Source of the DNA: CAINFV01 sp964409235
GTDB taxonomy: Bacteria; Chlamydiota; Chlamydiia; Chlamydiales; FEN-1388
Assembly (NCBI GenBank): GCA_964409235.1
Contig: CAYPCN010000013.1
Location: forward strand, 1 to 41,249
Direction of reading: 5' to 3'
DNA length: 41,249 nt
Part shown: piece after piece, positions 25,501 to 33,483 of the stretch
How positions within the stretch are numbered: position 1 is the first letter of the stretch
How the letters are laid out: each line of letters starts with the position of its first letter
Notes under the pieces: generated by a model
Seen by the model: only the letters and a program-made list of their open reading frames with translations
Told to the model about the DNA's origin: nothing
Databases searched by the model: none
Program-made: the position numbers and the translations under genes

Positions 25501-26319
25501 ATGAAACGACAAGTTGTCCTTCCCAATCTTTTGACCGCACTAAGTTTGTGCTGTGGATTGTTTGTCATCTTTAAGATGAACATGATCCATCCAGGAACGG
25601 CTGTCTTTGAGCAAGTACAGTACTGTGTAAAAATTTTGCTTGCAGCATCTGTTCTCGACGTTCTCGACGGAGCCCTTGCCCGGGCTATGAAAGTCGAAAG
25701 TGAATTTGGTGGGCTCTTTGACTCCATGGCTGATTCTGTCTCCTTTGGCATTGCCCCTTCTGTAGTAGTGTTGAAAACTCTTTCCGCAGTTCCTGGAACT
25801 GTTTTGTCATGGCTGCTGGCGGCTGGCGCTATCACCTATTCCGTTGGAGGTGTCCTACGCCTCGTCCGGTATTCTACGACGCCGCCGTCGACAGATCCCG
25901 AAAAAAAAGGATTGTTCACAGGGCTTCCCATCACGGCAGCGGCCATGGCCTGTGTGTCGCCAACACTCCTACTGATGAGCGAGGCGTGGCAGGAGCTGTT
26001 CCCCACGTCTGAGCTCGTCCGTTCTGTCGTTGCTATTGTCGTGTTCTTCCTTTTGGCATATCTCATGGTCAGCCGCTGGCGTTTTATCAGCTTGAAGGCG
26101 ATCAACGTGCGGGTGGCAAGCTTGTATCTGATTGTGATATCAGCGAGCGTTACTTCTGTCGTTCTTCTCTTAGCACTCAACAACTTCTCCGCTGCACTCT
26201 TCTTAATTTCATGGGGGTATGTCCTCGGAGCGTGGACGCTCGCCTGCGTTCGCCTTGCGCAAGGCAAGCGATTAGCAGCTCTTGATGAGAGTGACGAAGA
26301 CGAGCACGAACATCCCTGA
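25501..26319 (+). CDS. pssA: CDP-diacylglycerol-serine O-phosphatidyltransferase
   Basis: A 272-residue integral membrane enzyme that makes phosphatidylserine from CDP-diacylglycerol and serine, the precursor of phosphatidylethanolamine. The CDP-alcohol phosphotransferase signature is complete: LDGALARAMKVESEFGGLFD then SMADSVSFG, with the Asp residues that bind the two metals. About eight hydrophobic segments are visible, and the protein ends in an acidic, His-containing tail (DESDEDEHEHP). It corresponds to CT826. It is embedded between the two L-S cassettes and is only 14 bp from S1, so its expression may be coupled to the first cassette. ATG at 25501 follows a modest GGGTGAGA. Confidence 0.95.
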   Translation: MKRQVVLPNLLTALSLCCGLFVIFKMNMIHPGTAVFEQVQYCVKILLAASVLDVLDGALARAMKVESEFGGLFDSMADSVSFGIAPSVVVLKTLSAVPGTVLSWLLAAGAITYSVGGVLRLVRYSTTPPSTDPEKKGLFTGLPITAAAMACVSPTLLLMSEAWQELFPTSELVRSVVAIVVFFLLAYLMVSRWRFISLKAINVRVASLYLIVISASVTSVVLLLALNNFSAALFLISWGYVLGAWTLACVRLAQGKRLAALDESDEDEHEHP

Positions 26320-26414
26320 TATACCTTGGTACCGGTCTTTCTGTTCCCCTCAGGTGCATCTTTTGTGATTGCTGTGTGCACATAGCCCTGCTGAACAACT
26401 TAGCAACTCCGTTT

Positions 26415-26455
26415 TAAACATGAATTGTAAAATAAAATTCATCGATGTATTGAAG
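26415..26455 (+). promoter_or_regulatory. AT-rich patch with inverted repeat upstream of L2, possible promoter/operator
   Basis: Within the 200-bp gap between pssA and L2, an AT-rich stretch contains ATGAATT and AATTCAT separated by nine bases (inverted repeat at 26420-26442). It also contains a loose promoter pair, TTGTAA at 26425 and TATTGA at 26448, 17 bases apart. The rest of the gap has no gene. This suggests L2-S2 has its own promoter. The boxes are weak matches. Confidence 0.3.
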
Positions 26456-26519
26456 AGACAAGGTGGTTTATAGCCTTTTGTGATTCAGAACCCTCTTGTT
26501 CTTCATGAGGAGATACGCT

Positions 26520-29366
26520 ATGGCGATTCAGGAACCTCAGTACCAATCAGCCTTAGACTTCTTGCATGCTTTGTCAGATAATTTCGACAAGGCGCTGTCC
26601 AAGAGCCAAGAGAAAGTTTCCAACGTCTTTCTACGCTCTATTGTCACTCCAGAGGCAGCGTTCCTTGGCAGTTCGAACATTGCCGAGAAAATGATAAACT
26701 GGGCTCTCTGTATGCTCGAGAGAAGCAAGGGGACTATTGTTGTGGAAGGAGAGTCAATCTCCAAAGGCAACCTACAAGAAAGCCTTCAGACCATTTATAA
26801 ACTGTTTCTCAAAGTGTTGAGTCAGGCGGATTCCTCCTCCTCCGAAAAGCTGCAGGCGATTATCAATTTTGTTTTTCAATTCGATCAGTTGGTGCGACCT
26901 CCTTCTACGGAAGGCTTTGAATCTGTTCTTCTTACATATCTTCGGAAGACTCCCGAAGGAGTTCAGCCGCCTGTCGATTCGGGTGAGTCCGTATATGAGC
27001 GTATTGTTAGTTGCTCGAGCTCTCTGGCAAACGCGGGCAACGTTGATTTGCAACGGTTGGTGCAGCTTTTCTCTGCTATCCGAGGCAAATTGGACAAGAC
27101 GCAGGCAGAGCAGATGGAGGAAGCGATTGTACGGGCTTTCACGCAGGATATGAAGGAGGCGTCTACATTGGGCGGTTTTGTGGCCGTTGTTCATAGAGGT
27201 GTACAGGCACTACAGCCTCTGAAACTCGTGTCGCAAGCCGCTCCCGCCATCCTTGAGCGATTGGAAGGATTCGAGCTTAGCAAGGAGGATATTCCCTCTC
27301 TGCGCCAGCTGTATGAAGAGCTCTGTCCCTTCCTCTCCAACGATCAGAAACGAGAGATGGCTTCGATGATCGCCAAGCTGGTGTGCGATGATGCGGGCTC
27401 CTGCGCGCTACCTGAGGACGTGTTTGATAGATGGAAAGAGTTGATGGAGAGCATGCCAAGTGGGGACAAGGAGATCCCTTTTGTGCCAACAGATTTTCTT
27501 CCTATTGTCAATCAGTTAGAAAAACAATGGCGGAGTGGATCTAAGGGACAAGATATCAAAGCATACTTCCAACAACAGCAGGCCTTGATTCAGCGGCTAA
27601 AAGACTTTTGCCCTAAAGCTCTTACTGAGCACCTACGTGGAAATCTTGAGCTTGCCCTGAGATGTGCTACCGCTTCTGAACGCTCGTGGGGTGTTCTCCA
27701 ACCTTTGCTTGGCAGTGTGCAGGAGGCGAATACCCTTGAGCGTCTTGTCACTACTGTTCATGAACATATAGACTCGATACAACAACAACGTCTTGCACAG
27801 GAAGAGGTGGCACACGTCGTGCCCGCTATCTTGGCGCAACTAAGGCAGTTCACGAGTATGGAGATTGCTCCTCTTTGTAAGTTGTATAAAGGTCTCAGTC
27901 CCTTTCTCTCTGACGATCAGAAGCGAGAGATATCCTTAATGATCGTCAAGTTGGTGTGCGATGGTGTGAGCTCCTGTACGACACCTGAGAAGGTGTTCGA
28001 GAGATGGCAAGAGTTGATGCAGCCAACTAAAGGGACAGAGATTTCATTCCTTCCAACAGATTTTACTCCTATTGTCCATCAGGTAGTAGGGTATTGGGGT
28101 CGTGAGAGTCAAACAGGGGATATCCAAGAATATATCCAAAGGCAGCGAACCGTGATTCAGAGGCTGCAAGGGTTTTGCCCTCCCGACGTCGTTGGACGAC
28201 TGCGTGGATATCTTGAGCTGGCCTTGCTGCTCGCCCCCGTCGCTGCACAGGCGTCGAGCACGTTGCAGGCCCTGTCGGGAGGCGCTTCGGCGGAAGCGCA
28301 ATCGCCGTTCACTCTACTCTTGCATGCTATTGAGCAACCCGACGACATACCTGAAGAGGTTACTGCAATCCGGGCAGAAGCCGAAAAAGTCTTGGCCGCG
28401 GTACGTGAGTTCGTCCGTGTTCTGCAAGAACCTCTTCCTCCCCCTCCTGCTTCCGGAGAGAGCATGGTAGGAGAAGTTGTAGTAGCGAGCAGAGCACTTC
28501 TAACTGCGCTCAACGAACTCCTTGCGGCAACGAAAGAAGCCCGATCTGCGGCCGAGGCCGTTCCTCAGGTCACCGAGCCTGGTGTCCAAGGGACCATGGC
28601 TTCCCGTACCGTTAGCGAGCTTCCTCGTGCTGCGACTCCTCCCCCAGAAAGGAAGCACCAAGCTAAGGTTGCTTCTCGTGTCGATACTATTTCTCTCTGT
28701 TCTCTCACTGCTTCTGCCGTGCAATTTGCCGTACCAGCGGTGTTAGGGTACGTAAGCGGTGGGTCTCTAGCTGATGTGGCCCTTTCCTTGGCTACTCCGT
28801 ATGTCGCTCAGGCGGCTAGCGCCCTGATAGCGCCGGTAGGTAGATACCTTGATGAGCAGTGTGAGAGGTTGCCGGAAGGAGTGCAATCATTCGCACGATG
28901 GACATGGCGCGCGGCAGCCACCGTTGCCACAGTGGGTATGGCACAGACGGCCTTTACGTATTTTGCAGGGAGATCGTTTTCACAGGCCCCTGCTCATATG
29001 CCAACCAGGCCTCCATTATTGCCGCCTAGTTCAGCAGCGGCAGCAACCACTGCTGTCAGTTCTGTGGCCGTTCCAGCGGAGGAAGTAGCGGTAGAGGCCG
29101 CTGAGACTGCGGCGACGTTTGTCAGAGAGGTAGCGCCTGCAACAATGGAAGCGATTGCTGGGGCTGCGACTGCTGCCGAAGCTGTCGCCCCTGCGATCGC
29201 AGAAGCGATTGCTGAAACTGCGGCCGTTGCCGAAAGCGCCGTCCCTGCAGTAGTGGAAGTAGTGACTGAAGCTGCCGCGGGAGGAGGAATGTGGGGTGTT
29301 GCTGCTCAAGCGAATAGAATCTTTGAAATCGTGAGGGGAGCGGTAGGGACGATGGTGCGGCCTTGA
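26520..29366 (+). CDS. Large cassette protein L2 (unknown; paralogue of L1 with duplicated internal domain)
   Basis: A 948-residue protein starting at ATG 26520, chosen because AGGAGA lies six bases upstream; in-frame TTG 26496 and ATG 26505 lack this. The N-terminus parallels L1 (KVSNVFLRSIVTPEAAF against KISDVYVRSIADPKTAF). A unit of about 189 residues occurs twice (from about 213 and 402), where L1 has one. Residues 724-819 form the Gly/Ala-rich hydrophobic region (LADVALSLATPYVAQAASA), followed by LDEQCERLPEGV, matching L1. The tail from 820 is extremely rich in Ala, Val and Glu, unlike the Pro/Thr tail of L1. No signal peptide or known catalytic motif is seen. S2 follows after 165 bp. 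Confidence 0.88.
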   Translation: MAIQEPQYQSALDFLHALSDNFDKALSKSQEKVSNVFLRSIVTPEAAFLGSSNIAEKMINWALCMLERSKGTIVVEGESISKGNLQESLQTIYKLFLKVLSQADSSSSEKLQAIINFVFQFDQLVRPPSTEGFESVLLTYLRKTPEGVQPPVDSGESVYERIVSCSSSLANAGNVDLQRLVQLFSAIRGKLDKTQAEQMEEAIVRAFTQDMKEASTLGGFVAVVHRGVQALQPLKLVSQAAPAILERLEGFELSKEDIPSLRQLYEELCPFLSNDQKREMASMIAKLVCDDAGSCALPEDVFDRWKELMESMPSGDKEIPFVPTDFLPIVNQLEKQWRSGSKGQDIKAYFQQQQALIQRLKDFCPKALTEHLRGNLELALRCATASERSWGVLQPLLGSVQEANTLERLVTTVHEHIDSIQQQRLAQEEVAHVVPAILAQLRQFTSMEIAPLCKLYKGLSPFLSDDQKREISLMIVKLVCDGVSSCTTPEKVFERWQELMQPTKGTEISFLPTDFTPIVHQVVGYWGRESQTGDIQEYIQRQRTVIQRLQGFCPPDVVGRLRGYLELALLLAPVAAQASSTLQALSGGASAEAQSPFTLLLHAIEQPDDIPEEVTAIRAEAEKVLAAVREFVRVLQEPLPPPPASGESMVGEVVVASRALLTALNELLAATKEARSAAEAVPQVTEPGVQGTMASRTVSELPRAATPPPERKHQAKVASRVDTISLCSLTASAVQFAVPAVLGYVSGGSLADVALSLATPYVAQAASALIAPVGRYLDEQCERLPEGVQSFARWTWRAAATVATVGMAQTAFTYFAGRSFSQAPAHMPTRPPLLPPSSAAAATTAVSSVAVPAEEVAVEAAETAATFVREVAPATMEAIAGAATAAEAVAPAIAEAIAETAAVAESAVPAVVEVVTEAAAGGGMWGVAAQANRIFEIVRGAVGTMVRP
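27156..27671 (+). repeat. Internal domain repeat of L2, first copy
   Basis: Codes for residues about 213-384, with landmarks EASTLGGFVAVVH, FLSNDQKREMASMIAKLVCD, FVPTDFLPIVNQLEKQW and FCPKALTEHLRGNLELAL. It aligns with the second copy 189 residues later without large gaps. Confidence 0.85.
27723..28244 (+). repeat. Internal domain repeat of L2, second copy
   Basis: Codes for residues about 402-575, with landmarks EANTLERLVTTVH, FLSDDQKREISLMIVKLVCD, FLPTDFTPIVHQVVGYW and FCPPDVVGRLRGYLELAL. The close likeness to the first copy, including the KLVCD core, points to an in-frame tandem duplication within L2 after it split from L1. Confidence 0.85.
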
Positions 29367-29437
29367 CGCTGTGCCTCGGCCTGAGAACGGGTGGTACAGA
29401 GAGACAGAAAGTACCCTCGATAGAAGTGCATTAAAGA

Positions 29438-29511
29438 GAGCTATTGGTGGTGTGGAGGTGTAGAGGGAGCAATCCATCTCTCTCCTTCAAACGTCACACC
29501 TCCGATGGCTC
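29438..29511. repeat. Short inverted-repeat element R8, possible distant relative of the MITE-like family
   Basis: Arms GAGCTATTGGTGGTGTGGAG and its inverted partner GTCACACCTCCGATGGCTC bound a 74-bp unit between L2 and S2. The outermost bases (GAGCYATYGG) resemble the R1-R7 termini, and the flanking pentamers AAAGA/ATAGA match at 4 of 5, but the interior is unrelated. It could equally be an independent hairpin or attenuator. Confidence 0.5.
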
Positions 29512-29531
29512 ATAGATACAAGAGGTGAGCT

Positions 29532-30695
29532 ATGTCAGTTCATAGTACCGAAAGCCTATTCGAAGTCCCACCATCTGCTTTTGTAGGTGCGCGTGCCAAT
29601 TGTTCGAAAGCCGTTGAGAGGACGGATATGCTCCTTCAAATGATTTCTCATTTGCGGGACGATTTAGCGACCTTGGAGAGTGGTGTTGAAGGTGAGGAAT
29701 GCGCCAAAATATTGCTTAAATATAACCAGACTGACCTACGCGATTGTACACACTTTGTACAAGGGATGTTAGCACAGTATATCGACATAGTAGAAGATGT
29801 CTTTAAGCTCAATCAGGAGGCGATGGAATCAGCGGCAAGGATTAAAGAACACGCTACCTTCGCTTCAAGAGAGCATCCCCCAAAAATTTCTCTCGACCAG
29901 CGGAAGACAGAGCTGGAGGGTACAATCGAACTGGTGAGACAGCGGCAAGAATGGCTCCGTACGATAGCTTCTCCCCCAGAGCAGCTCCCAGAGCCAATAG
30001 CTCAACCTCCCCAGCAGATGCCTTCGGCTCCCGAATCAACTGGGAGCCGTGCCCATCATATGTATACGCTCGGGCGGCTTGCCGCCGCTATTGGACCTAT
30101 GGCGACGTGGGGAATAACAAAACTAGCGCCTTTGACGGCCCAGGCTGCAGCTCTAGGGTTAGGGTCGATCTGGGAGTCAGCTCTGTATTGGACAACAGCC
30201 ATGGCCTTGCCGGTTGCTGGTTCTGCCATCGCCTTCCGTGAGACGTCTTCGTGGGATCGGGGGCAATGGGTCGCTGCAACGGTGGGAGGTGCTGCGGCCT
30301 TTGGGATCTCTGCTGCCACTTCCATTGTTGCGCCTCCATTGGCTGTCGGTGTAGGAGCTCTTGCGGCAGGCAAGGTGTGGCGTGGTGCCTCTACCCTTCT
30401 TTCTCGGATGGTTCAGCCTAAGTTTCAGGAAGATGTGCAGGAGAGGATGATGGACGTTGGCCAGGCGACGGCTGGCGAGCCATCCGATGTCACGATGTCG
30501 GTTGAGTCAACTTCTCGCCAGGTGCTGCGGCCGAAATTGCGACCACTGAGTGCTCGAAAATTTTCGCGAATTGTCCGACGGTTTAAGAGCAGAGATCCTG
30601 GCAAGACAAAACAGCTCGATATGGACCAGTTACTGAAAGCTCGTCTAGGCAAAGTTGCGAAAAAAAGCTTTGGCAAGTGGCCGTCTGCGAGATGA
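29532..30695 (+). CDS. Small cassette protein S2 (unknown; paralogue in plan of S1)
   Basis: A 387-residue protein starting at ATG 29532 with GAGGTGAG upstream. I recognise no family. Residues 1-150 are helical and coiled-coil-like, containing a cluster of Cys-containing helices (EECAKILLKYNQTDLRDCTH) that aligns loosely with the equivalent part of S1. A Pro-rich linker (PPEQLPEPIAQPPQQMPSAP) follows. Residues about 184-294 are a Gly/Ala-rich hydrophobic region (WVAATVGGAAAFGISAATS). The C-terminus is strongly basic (about 330-387). It is shorter than S1 mainly in the middle coiled coil. Its place after L2 repeats the L-then-S order of the first cassette. It converges on the LexA-like gene with 24 bp between stops. 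Confidence 0.85.
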   Translation: MSVHSTESLFEVPPSAFVGARANCSKAVERTDMLLQMISHLRDDLATLESGVEGEECAKILLKYNQTDLRDCTHFVQGMLAQYIDIVEDVFKLNQEAMESAARIKEHATFASREHPPKISLDQRKTELEGTIELVRQRQEWLRTIASPPEQLPEPIAQPPQQMPSAPESTGSRAHHMYTLGRLAAAIGPMATWGITKLAPLTAQAAALGLGSIWESALYWTTAMALPVAGSAIAFRETSSWDRGQWVAATVGGAAAFGISAATSIVAPPLAVGVGALAAGKVWRGASTLLSRMVQPKFQEDVQERMMDVGQATAGEPSDVTMSVESTSRQVLRPKLRPLSARKFSRIVRRFKSRDPGKTKQLDMDQLLKARLGKVAKKSFGKWPSAR

Positions 30696-30719
30696 GCATG
30701 TGTTCTCCGCCGTTTTCCC

Positions 30720-31352
30720 TCATGTCTTTGGTGGGCCAAAACTGCGGATAAGTCCAACGATGACGCCCCATATTTGCGTGTCTTCGGCAGGTGTGGCGAT
30801 GCTGGCCAGAGCGCCGCTAGGGGCATAGGGACTAGAGCGGAAGCGCAGGGTAGACCCTTCGTCGAAGAAATGACCAATAATCGAGTGGTGGGTAGAGGCA
30901 AGGACGAGCTCTCCAGGCTCGACGCTGTCCGCGGGTTCTACGAGGATGAGGTCTCCCGGGAGAAGGTGTTCGTCTAGGAATGACGCATCCTGAATGACAA
31001 GTCCATACACTGGCCCATGCTGGCTGACAAGATGGGCAGGAATGGCAACAAAAGAAGTCGTAGGAAAGAGCTCCGGTGGATGCTGCCTCGACACTTGTCC
31101 AATGAGTTCGACTTCCAGGACGCTCCCTTCATGATGCAGCGTACGCGTTGGCTTGACATTTCTCCAGGAGCGAGGGGTGTTTTCAAGAGCGCCTTTTATC
31201 TTGAGCGCTTTGACAAATCGATAGATGCTCCCTGTCGATTGATATCCGAGCTCCTTCATGAGCTCTCGGTATGACGGGGGATGGCCGTGTGTTGCCGTAT
31301 ACTTTTCAATAGCGTCGAAGACGCGATGCTGCTTTGAGGTGAGAGTTGGCAT
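30720..31352 (-). CDS. LexA-like repressor, S24 domain predicted unable to self-cleave
   Basis: A 210-residue protein with a LexA-type winged helix (residues 1-72: TLTSKQHRVFDAIEKYTATH, PPSYRELMKELGYQS) and an S24 peptidase-like domain (80-205). LexA represses DNA-repair genes until RecA triggers cleavage between Ala and Gly. Here the cleavage site aligned with E. coli VAAGEP reads VSRQHP (Arg89-Gln90). The catalytic Ser is kept (Ser124 in DASFLD), but the catalytic Lys position reads His161 (IIGHFF). The DNA-binding helix is well formed. It may therefore be a constitutive repressor or respond differently. ATG at 31352 follows GAGG; a longer frame to 31412 adds an unconserved leader. Targets are unknown; no operator was identified here. 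Confidence 0.85.
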   Translation of the reverse strand: MPTLTSKQHRVFDAIEKYTATHGHPPSYRELMKELGYQSTGSIYRFVKALKIKGALENTPRSWRNVKPTRTLHHEGSVLEVELIGQVSRQHPPELFPTTSFVAIPAHLVSQHGPVYGLVIQDASFLDEHLLPGDLILVEPADSVEPGELVLASTHHSIIGHFFDEGSTLRFRSSPYAPSGALASIATPAEDTQIWGVIVGLIRSFGPPKT

Positions 31353-31362
31353 ATGTACAACC

Positions 31363-32046
31363 TCATTCTTGGCTTTGACACCGTTTTGAAATGTGGGCGT
31401 ACACCCGGTCAACCCAATAGGCTGATAGCCACATGAGCAGCATAGAGACGATGATGTCAGAGAAGAAATGCCCTCCCTGTGCTAGGCGCACCCATGAGAG
31501 AAGCCCTCCGAGTACAATGGCCATGCACAGCCCTGTCCATGCCAGCCAGCGGCGGCCAAGTCTTCTGCCAAGGAAGTAGAGAGCAAAAAAGTAAAATCCC
31601 ATGGTGGCATGCCCTGACGGCAGAGAGCGTAGATGGCGATCCGCAGGCCCTCGGTATGGCGTAGTGAGTGAGCAAAAAGGATATGTACCGCCGTAGAGCG
31701 CAACTTGTTTGGGGCGAGGGCGCTCCCAAAATTGCTTGAAGAGAGCATGGCCGAAGAGTCCTGAGCCGATGGCTAGAGTAAGGCAGAGATAGAGAGCGGG
31801 CCGTTGCAGGGATGAGAGGCGGTGGGCGAAGAAGGAGGCGACGAAGATCAGGGCGCTGGCTGCGCAGAGCAGCTGCCCAGGAATCAGGCCATATTTATAG
31901 ACGGCCCAACTCCAGGCGGGAGCATGAAACTTGGAATGGTCGCCTAGAAAATAGGAGGCTACAACGTGATCGACGGCATCGACAAAGGGAAGGTAGAGGA
32001 GGAAGCAGAGCAGAGGGAGCTTCCAAGAGACAGATGAAGAGAGCAT
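31363..32046 (-). CDS. PAP2-family membrane phosphatase
   Basis: A 227-residue membrane protein of the type 2 phosphatidic acid phosphatase superfamily. The three motifs are complete: KQFWERPRP (104-112), SLPSGHATMG (141-150) and RLAQGGHFFSD (187-197), giving the catalytic His pair and the phosphate-binding Arg/Lys. Five or six hydrophobic segments are visible. Family members remove phosphate from phosphatidic acid, undecaprenyl diphosphate, phosphatidylglycerophosphate or lipid A; the W-x-R-L-x-Q-G-G-H form and the neighbours (pssA nearby) suggest lipid metabolism, but the substrate is open. ATG at 32046 is used; the frame extends upstream to 32322 but that part would run through the divergent rmuC start and lacks conservation. 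Confidence 0.9.
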   Translation of the reverse strand: MLSSSVSWKLPLLCFLLYLPFVDAVDHVVASYFLGDHSKFHAPAWSWAVYKYGLIPGQLLCAASALIFVASFFAHRLSSLQRPALYLCLTLAIGSGLFGHALFKQFWERPRPKQVALYGGTYPFCSLTTPYRGPADRHLRSLPSGHATMGFYFFALYFLGRRLGRRWLAWTGLCMAIVLGGLLSWVRLAQGGHFFSDIIVSMLLMWLSAYWVDRVYAHISKRCQSQE

Positions 32047-32094
32047 CGTCGTATCCCGTATGAAAATGGGTTGCACAGCGTTATTGTTACACAT

Positions 32095-33483
32095 ATGCTC
32101 TCTCATCTGGCAACTTCTTTTGTGGTGGAGACCGTGAGTATTCTGATTTCGTGTGGCGTCGCCATAGCGATGGTGGTCTATGTGTTTCAGTGGCATATGA
32201 TGGCGGCTGTTCGCAAGCATAATGGTGATCTCCGCGCTGAGCTGGAAGCATTGAAGGGAGAAAGGGCCAACCTTCAAAAAGCTCTCGAAGAAGAGAGAAT
32301 GCGCTGCCGCGTGCTCGAACATGACCTTGGGGCGAGTCAGCAGCTAATGAAGAGGACAGAAGACCTCGTCGAGAAGACTCGGCAAGCTCTTGTCGAGCGT
32401 TTTGAGGCTCTCTCGCACGATGCCTTTTTCCGATCTCAGCGTTCGTTTTTTGACATGGCAAAGGAGACGTTCCAGCAGTACCATGCTCTTATTTCTTCGT
32501 CCGTCGAAAAAAAACAGGCGGAAGTGTCGACGATCATCGCGCCGTTGAGGACAAGCCTCGAGCAGATGGAGCAGAAGGTTCAAGAGCTCGAACTTGTCCG
32601 TCGCGGTGCCTATGATAGGATGACGCAGCAGATTCAGCAGCTCTCATCAACGCAGATGATGCTGCAGAAAGAAACCGGAAGCCTCGTCAGAGCGTTGCGT
32701 GAGCCAACAGTGCGCGGGAGGTGGGGAGAGATTCAGCTCCGGCGTGTCGTAGAGATTGCCGGCATGCTCCCATACTGCGATTTTGGCGAGCAGGTCTGCA
32801 TTGCCACCGACGATGGCTCACTGCGTCCTGATATGGTGGTGCGCCTTCCGAATGACAGGATTGTGGTCATTGATGCCAAGGTTTCTCTTGGTGCGTACCT
32901 TGATGCTTTGCACTGCGAAGATCCCGATGGCCGCCTGGAAAATCTCGTCCGGCATGCCAAGCAGGTACGGCAGCATGTGGTGCGCCTTTCCCAGAAGCGG
33001 TATTGGGACCAGTTTTCTCACGCGCCGGATTTTGTTGTGCTTTTTTTGCATGGAGACTGCTTTTTGGCGCCAGCGCTCGAGCATGATGTGGAGTTGTTGG
33101 AATTTGCTAGCGGTCAAAGAGTATTATTAGCGACGCCTACGTCGTTGATCGCTTTGTTAAAAGTCATCGCCTACAGCTGGGGAGAGGCGAAGATTGAACA
33201 ACATGCGCAGAAGGTCGTCGACGAAGCCAGGACGTGGATGGATCGCTGTGCAACGTTTTCAGAGCATTTCTGCGAGATCGGAAAGCATCTCGAGAGAGGT
33301 GTTAAGGCCTATGATAAAGCTGTTAGCTCATTTGAAAGCCGTCTGATGGTCTCTGTGAGACGCCTCGCAGAGTCAGGGGTGGATACGTCAGAACTTCCTG
33401 TGCCGGCAACTCTACGGCTGACGCCATCGCTGATGCAACATGAGAAGAGCTCTATTGAGGCTACCAATGATACTATTGCTTGA
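32095..33483 (+). CDS. rmuC: RmuC family protein
   Basis: A 462-residue protein: an N-terminal membrane anchor (about residues 10-33), a long coiled coil (about 40-180) and the RmuC nuclease-like domain with RGRWGEIQLRRVVEIAGM, RPDMVVRLPNDRIVVIDAKV and the SLGAYLDAL segment. The D-x(n)-DAK arrangement resembles the PD-(D/E)XK nuclease fold. RmuC limits recombination between short inverted repeats in E. coli. It corresponds to CT825, which in Chlamydia lies directly between the M16 protease and pssA; here it is displaced beyond the cassettes. ATG 32095 lacks a ribosome binding site; an in-frame TTG at 32071 is the alternative. The final 17 bp overlap the next gene. Confidence 0.93.
   Translation: MLSHLATSFVVETVSILISCGVAIAMVVYVFQWHMMAAVRKHNGDLRAELEALKGERANLQKALEEERMRCRVLEHDLGASQQLMKRTEDLVEKTRQALVERFEALSHDAFFRSQRSFFDMAKETFQQYHALISSSVEKKQAEVSTIIAPLRTSLEQMEQKVQELELVRRGAYDRMTQQIQQLSSTQMMLQKETGSLVRALREPTVRGRWGEIQLRRVVEIAGMLPYCDFGEQVCIATDDGSLRPDMVVRLPNDRIVVIDAKVSLGAYLDALHCEDPDGRLENLVRHAKQVRQHVVRLSQKRYWDQFSHAPDFVVLFLHGDCFLAPALEHDVELLEFASGQRVLLATPTSLIALLKVIAYSWGEAKIEQHAQKVVDEARTWMDRCATFSEHFCEIGKHLERGVKAYDKAVSSFESRLMVSVRRLAESGVDTSELPVPATLRLTPSLMQHEKSSIEATNDTIA

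Noticed and set aside
25161..25835. 224-codon minus-strand frame opposite S1 and pssA
   Set aside because: Antisense to pssA motifs and S1; low-complexity product and no ribosome binding site.
26341..26390. Possible extra copy of the palindromic repeat (GTGCACATAGCC)
   Set aside because: Only a short stretch resembles a right terminus; there is no left arm and no matching flanking pentamer.
32047..32322. N-terminal extension of the PAP2 phosphatase
   Set aside because: The extra 92 residues are His/Cys-rich with no family likeness and would overlap the divergent rmuC coding region; the ATG at 32046 gives the usual family length.
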